Source: Paenarthrobacter nitroguajacolicus JCM 14115 (lineage in GTDB: Bacteria > Actinomycetota > Actinomycetes > Actinomycetales > Micrococcaceae). Taken from it: a stretch of 8,767 nucleotides of DNA. Numbering within the stretch: position 1 is the stretch's first letter; every line of letters starts with the position of its first letter. Where the stretch lies: positions 1-8,767 of the forward strand of contig BBFS01000138.1 of the NCBI GenBank assembly GCA_001313365.1, written 5' to 3'. The translations under genes and the position numbers were made by a program. The notes under the pieces were generated by a model that made no database searches, was not told the origin of the DNA, and saw only the letters and a program-made list of their open reading frames with translations. This document shows, one piece after another, positions 7,286 to 8,767 of the stretch.

Positions 7286-7654
7286 TCAGAGCGCTACCGA
7301 TGGATAGTCGCGCCCGAGCCAATGCTTAAGCTTGCGGGCAAAGTCGCGCTGGAACGACAACGGGCCGTGTTCTTTAGCATATTCTTCTTCGAAAACCGCC
7401 ACGAAGAGGGTCAGCGACAGGAAGAAGTGTGCGCCGTTTTCGAACAGCCAGACGTAGTCGTAGTCGATAAGTGCCTGGCGTTCTTCATCCGTGAAGGATG
7501 CCCAGGAGGTCTTTTCGACGTTGTTGAGCCAAATGCCGACTTCCTTTTCCCACTCCTCGAGGGTTGTGGCTGCGTTTTCCTTGTATCGGGCGACCCAGCG
7601 GGGGGGGTCCCGATCCACCGTGTATAGGAATTTGTTGACGTAGTAGCGGCTCAT
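7286..7654 (-). CDS. LigA-like small (alpha) subunit of a class III extradiol ring-cleavage dioxygenase
   Basis: This 122-residue protein begins MSRYYVNKFLYTVDRDP and is the only sizeable gene here that reads without a frame break. The helical segments YVNKFLYTV, LEEWEKEVGIWLNNV, EERQALIDYDYVWLFENGAH and FLSLTLFVAVFEEEYAKEHG fit the LigA-type domain (alpha subunit of protocatechuate 4,5-dioxygenase and relatives), which covers the active site of the LigB subunit. Its ATG (7652-7654) overlaps the stop of the LigB-like gene as ATGA, so the two are co-translated as expected for a heteromeric enzyme. A G run near 7600 codes an in-frame extra proline (DRDPPRW). The assignment to LigA rests on partner and residue pattern and is less certain than LigB. 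The ring-cleaved substrate is not known. Confidence 0.78.
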   Translation of the reverse strand: MSRYYVNKFLYTVDRDPPRWVARYKENAATTLEEWEKEVGIWLNNVEKTSWASFTDEERQALIDYDYVWLFENGAHFFLSLTLFVAVFEEEYAKEHGPLSFQRDFARKLKHWLGRDYPSVAL

Positions 7655-8597
7655 GCCGTGGCTCCTTCCTTGGCTATGACTGGTCCCGAGGTCCCGCCGG
7701 ATACGGCTGCTGCCTGCTCGGCGGCGGCGGCCTGCTTCTCATTCTTGTTCGGGTACCAGGTCATGAACATTTCCCTGGTGTGGTAAAGATCCAGCTGGTC
7801 CACGTAGTCCGCGTTTTCGGGTCCGGCGATGCCCAGCATGAGGATGAGGTCCATGAACCCGTGGGTCGCATTGCCGGCACCTGACATTGATTGGTGGGTG
7901 ACGTTTTCGAGGATGGCATCGATGTTGCCTGTGGAGAGCCATTCGATGGCCTGGCGGTCGAACTCGGGATCGGGACCGTGTTCGCCGAATTGTCGGGGGG
8001 CCGCCGAGTTCCAGGGATAGGTGTCCGGTGCCGATGGCTGCGATTTTCTTGTCCGTCGGGTATTTGTCGATGACGTCGCGGATGGCGCGGCCAAGGTCCC
8101 AGAACGCTTTGGTGCTGGCAGAGGTGGGGGCGAAGATGTTGGTGTAGATCGGAACCACGGGAAGGTCAGCGTCCGGTCGGACGGTGATGATCGGGCAGAT
8201 GATGGAGTGGTCGATTTTCAGTTCGTGGCTGAAGGAGAAATCGAAACCCCGATCCATGAGGCCGTGGTGCATGAAGTCCGAGAAGGCGACGTCCCCCGTC
8301 GAGGACGTATTTGGGGGGGATGCCGAACTCGCGTTCTTCGTTGTAGAAGGTCGCATCGTATTTTTCCTGTTTGCCGATCATGAACGTGGGGTAGTTGTCC
8401 AGGAAGAACTGGTGGAAATGGTCGGCTCCGACCATGACCAGGATGTCTGGCTCTGCGGCGGTGAGCGTCTTACGGTACGCCTCGACTTTGCGTTTCCACT
8501 CGTCCGCCTGGGGCATCCGTTCTTCCGGTGGCGCCGTGGTGGCCTTGAGGTAGAACGGGTGGTGCGTGCTGGCCAGTACGGCTGTCAGTTCAGCCAT
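7651..8597 (-). CDS. LigB-like catalytic subunit of a class III extradiol dioxygenase, frameshifted
   Basis: Non-haem Fe(II) dioxygenase of the LigB family, about 314 residues after correction, which opens a catecholic ring next to the hydroxyls using O2. Visible metal and acid-base candidates: H12/H13 in ASTHHPFY, H60 and H62 in VGADHFHQFF, the later GTGHLSLELGG loop equivalent to the LigB catalytic-His loop, and acidic residues in HGPDPEFD. The C-terminus carries a low-complexity Ala/Gln/Glu tail (KQAAAAEQAAAV). Frame breaks occur at 8292-8296 (G5 on minus for expected G4) and at 7995-8000 (C6 for C5); the C7 near 8312 is compatible with an in-frame +3. The start at 8595-8597 has a strong AAAGGAG at 8603-8609. 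The stop overlaps the LigA-like start. Candidate substrates are protocatechuate, gallate or methylgallate-like catechols, but the sequence alone does not decide. Confidence 0.9.
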
Positions 8598-8602
8598 TGC
8601 AT

Positions 8603-8609
8603 CTCCTTT
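8603..8609 (-). promoter_or_regulatory. Strong ribosome binding site of the LigB-like gene
   Basis: Minus-strand AAAGGAG, 5 bases before ATG 8595-8597; it fixes this start. Confidence 0.75.
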
Positions 8610-8670
8610 GATTCGGCCGGCGCTGGGGGGGAGCGGCCGGGCTGCTGCGGGCCGCGGCGGCCCTGCTGGT

Positions 8671-8767
8671 TTAGCGTTCTTCCGGTGCCGTGGGTGACTG
8701 CGGGTCGACGTAGACGGCGTTGCGGTCCACTGACATGTAGACGTCCATGCCGATAGGGTTCCGACGT
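8671..8767 (-). CDS. C-terminal end of an unidentified protein (5'-partial)
   Basis: An open frame enters from the right edge and ends at TAA 8671-8673. The last residues read NPIGMDVYMSVDRNAVYVDP then QSPTAPEER. It lies 73 bases upstream of the LigB-like gene on the same strand, so it probably belongs to the same operon, presumably aromatic catabolism. About 32 codons are too few for me to assign a family. The gap of 73 bases includes a G7 run near 8624. Confidence 0.55.
   Translation of the reverse strand, partial: RRNPIGMDVYMSVDRNAVYVDPQSPTAPEER

Larger units (their letters stand above)
184..8630. other. About forty inflated G/C homopolymer runs (6-8 bases)
   Basis: Runs start near 184, 549, 606, 716, 747, 936, 1296, 1484, 1535, 1632, 1665, 1695, 1970, 2070, 2676, 2689, 2778, 2805, 3167, 3179, 3252, 3599, 3695, 3899, 3944, 4154, 4492, 4811, 4844, 5371, 5390, 5693, 5902, 6257, 6439, 6579, 7194, 7600, 7995, 8312 and 8624. 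Most are exactly 7. In nearly every gene the expected protein needs 4 (sometimes 5) bases there, so inflation by 3 gives an extra Pro or Gly and inflation by 1-2 shifts frame. A and T runs are not affected. Some G4 and C4 runs are unaltered (for example 2581, 3044). Confidence 0.85.

Noticed and set aside
184..8630. Poly-G/poly-C tracts as phase-variable contingency loci
   Set aside because: Contingency tracts occur in a few selected genes. Here tracts of almost uniform length fall in nearly every gene, in housekeeping-like enzymes and in intergenic DNA, and all need trimming to about four bases.
8184..8756. 190-residue plus-strand open frame opposite the LigB-like gene
   Set aside because: The minus strand codes the LigB His motifs in the same interval with a strong ribosome site; the plus frame is a shadow.
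1..8767. CRISPR array, tRNA, rRNA, insertion sequence or attachment site
   Set aside because: I saw no regularly spaced repeats, no tRNA-like cloverleaf, no rRNA stretch and no transposase with terminal repeats. The tandem repeat at 6114-6155 has only two copies and no spacer.

Overview
The window is high-GC bacterial DNA, most likely from an actinobacterium. The relatedness of the proteins to Arthrobacter or Rhodococcus is my inference from their sequence character; no search was possible. Nearly all genes lie on the minus strand. The one clear exception is a TetR-type regulator.

The main property of the sequence is that it is riddled with small indels. About forty G or C runs of 6-8 bases (mostly 7) occur, and in gene after gene trimming the run to 4-5 bases restores the family motif and often the frame. 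A few other 1-2 base indels are also present. Most genes therefore appear broken into several frames although their corrected proteins look complete. I annotate them as single genes and name the breakpoints.

Layout from left to right. (1) 1-1420, minus: two short-chain dehydrogenases/reductases with a 4-base ATGA overlap; the downstream one runs off the left edge. (2) 1478-1541: a GC-rich hairpin flanked by direct repeats, probably the terminator of the next gene. (3) 1549-2635, minus: an Old Yellow Enzyme family FMN ene-reductase. (4) 2795-3432, plus: a TetR-family regulator divergent from it, with a perfect 7+4+7 inverted repeat at 2746-2763 between them. (5) 3433-3749: no recognised gene. 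(6) 3750-6100, minus: an FdhF/YdeP-type molybdopterin oxidoreductase, preceded by a 21-base tandem repeat. (7) 6156-6700: no recognised gene. (8) 6701-8767, minus: the end of an unknown upstream gene, then class III extradiol dioxygenase subunits LigB-like and LigA-like (ATGA overlap), the C-terminal part of FolD, and a small protein gene coupled to FolD by TAATG.

Functional reading. The left half looks like a redox module (ene-reductase plus two SDRs) under a local TetR repressor, of the kind used on enones, terpenoid-like or xenobiotic compounds. The right half looks like catabolism of a catecholic aromatic by meta-type ring cleavage. A folate C1 gene (FolD) and a formate-dehydrogenase-like enzyme on the same strand make a link to O-demethylation and C1 oxidation possible, but no methyltransferase is visible in the window. 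I did not find a demonstrably new type of system. The least explained pieces are the FolD remnant with its coupled small gene, the unassigned stretch 6156-6700, and the repeat upstream of the molybdoenzyme.
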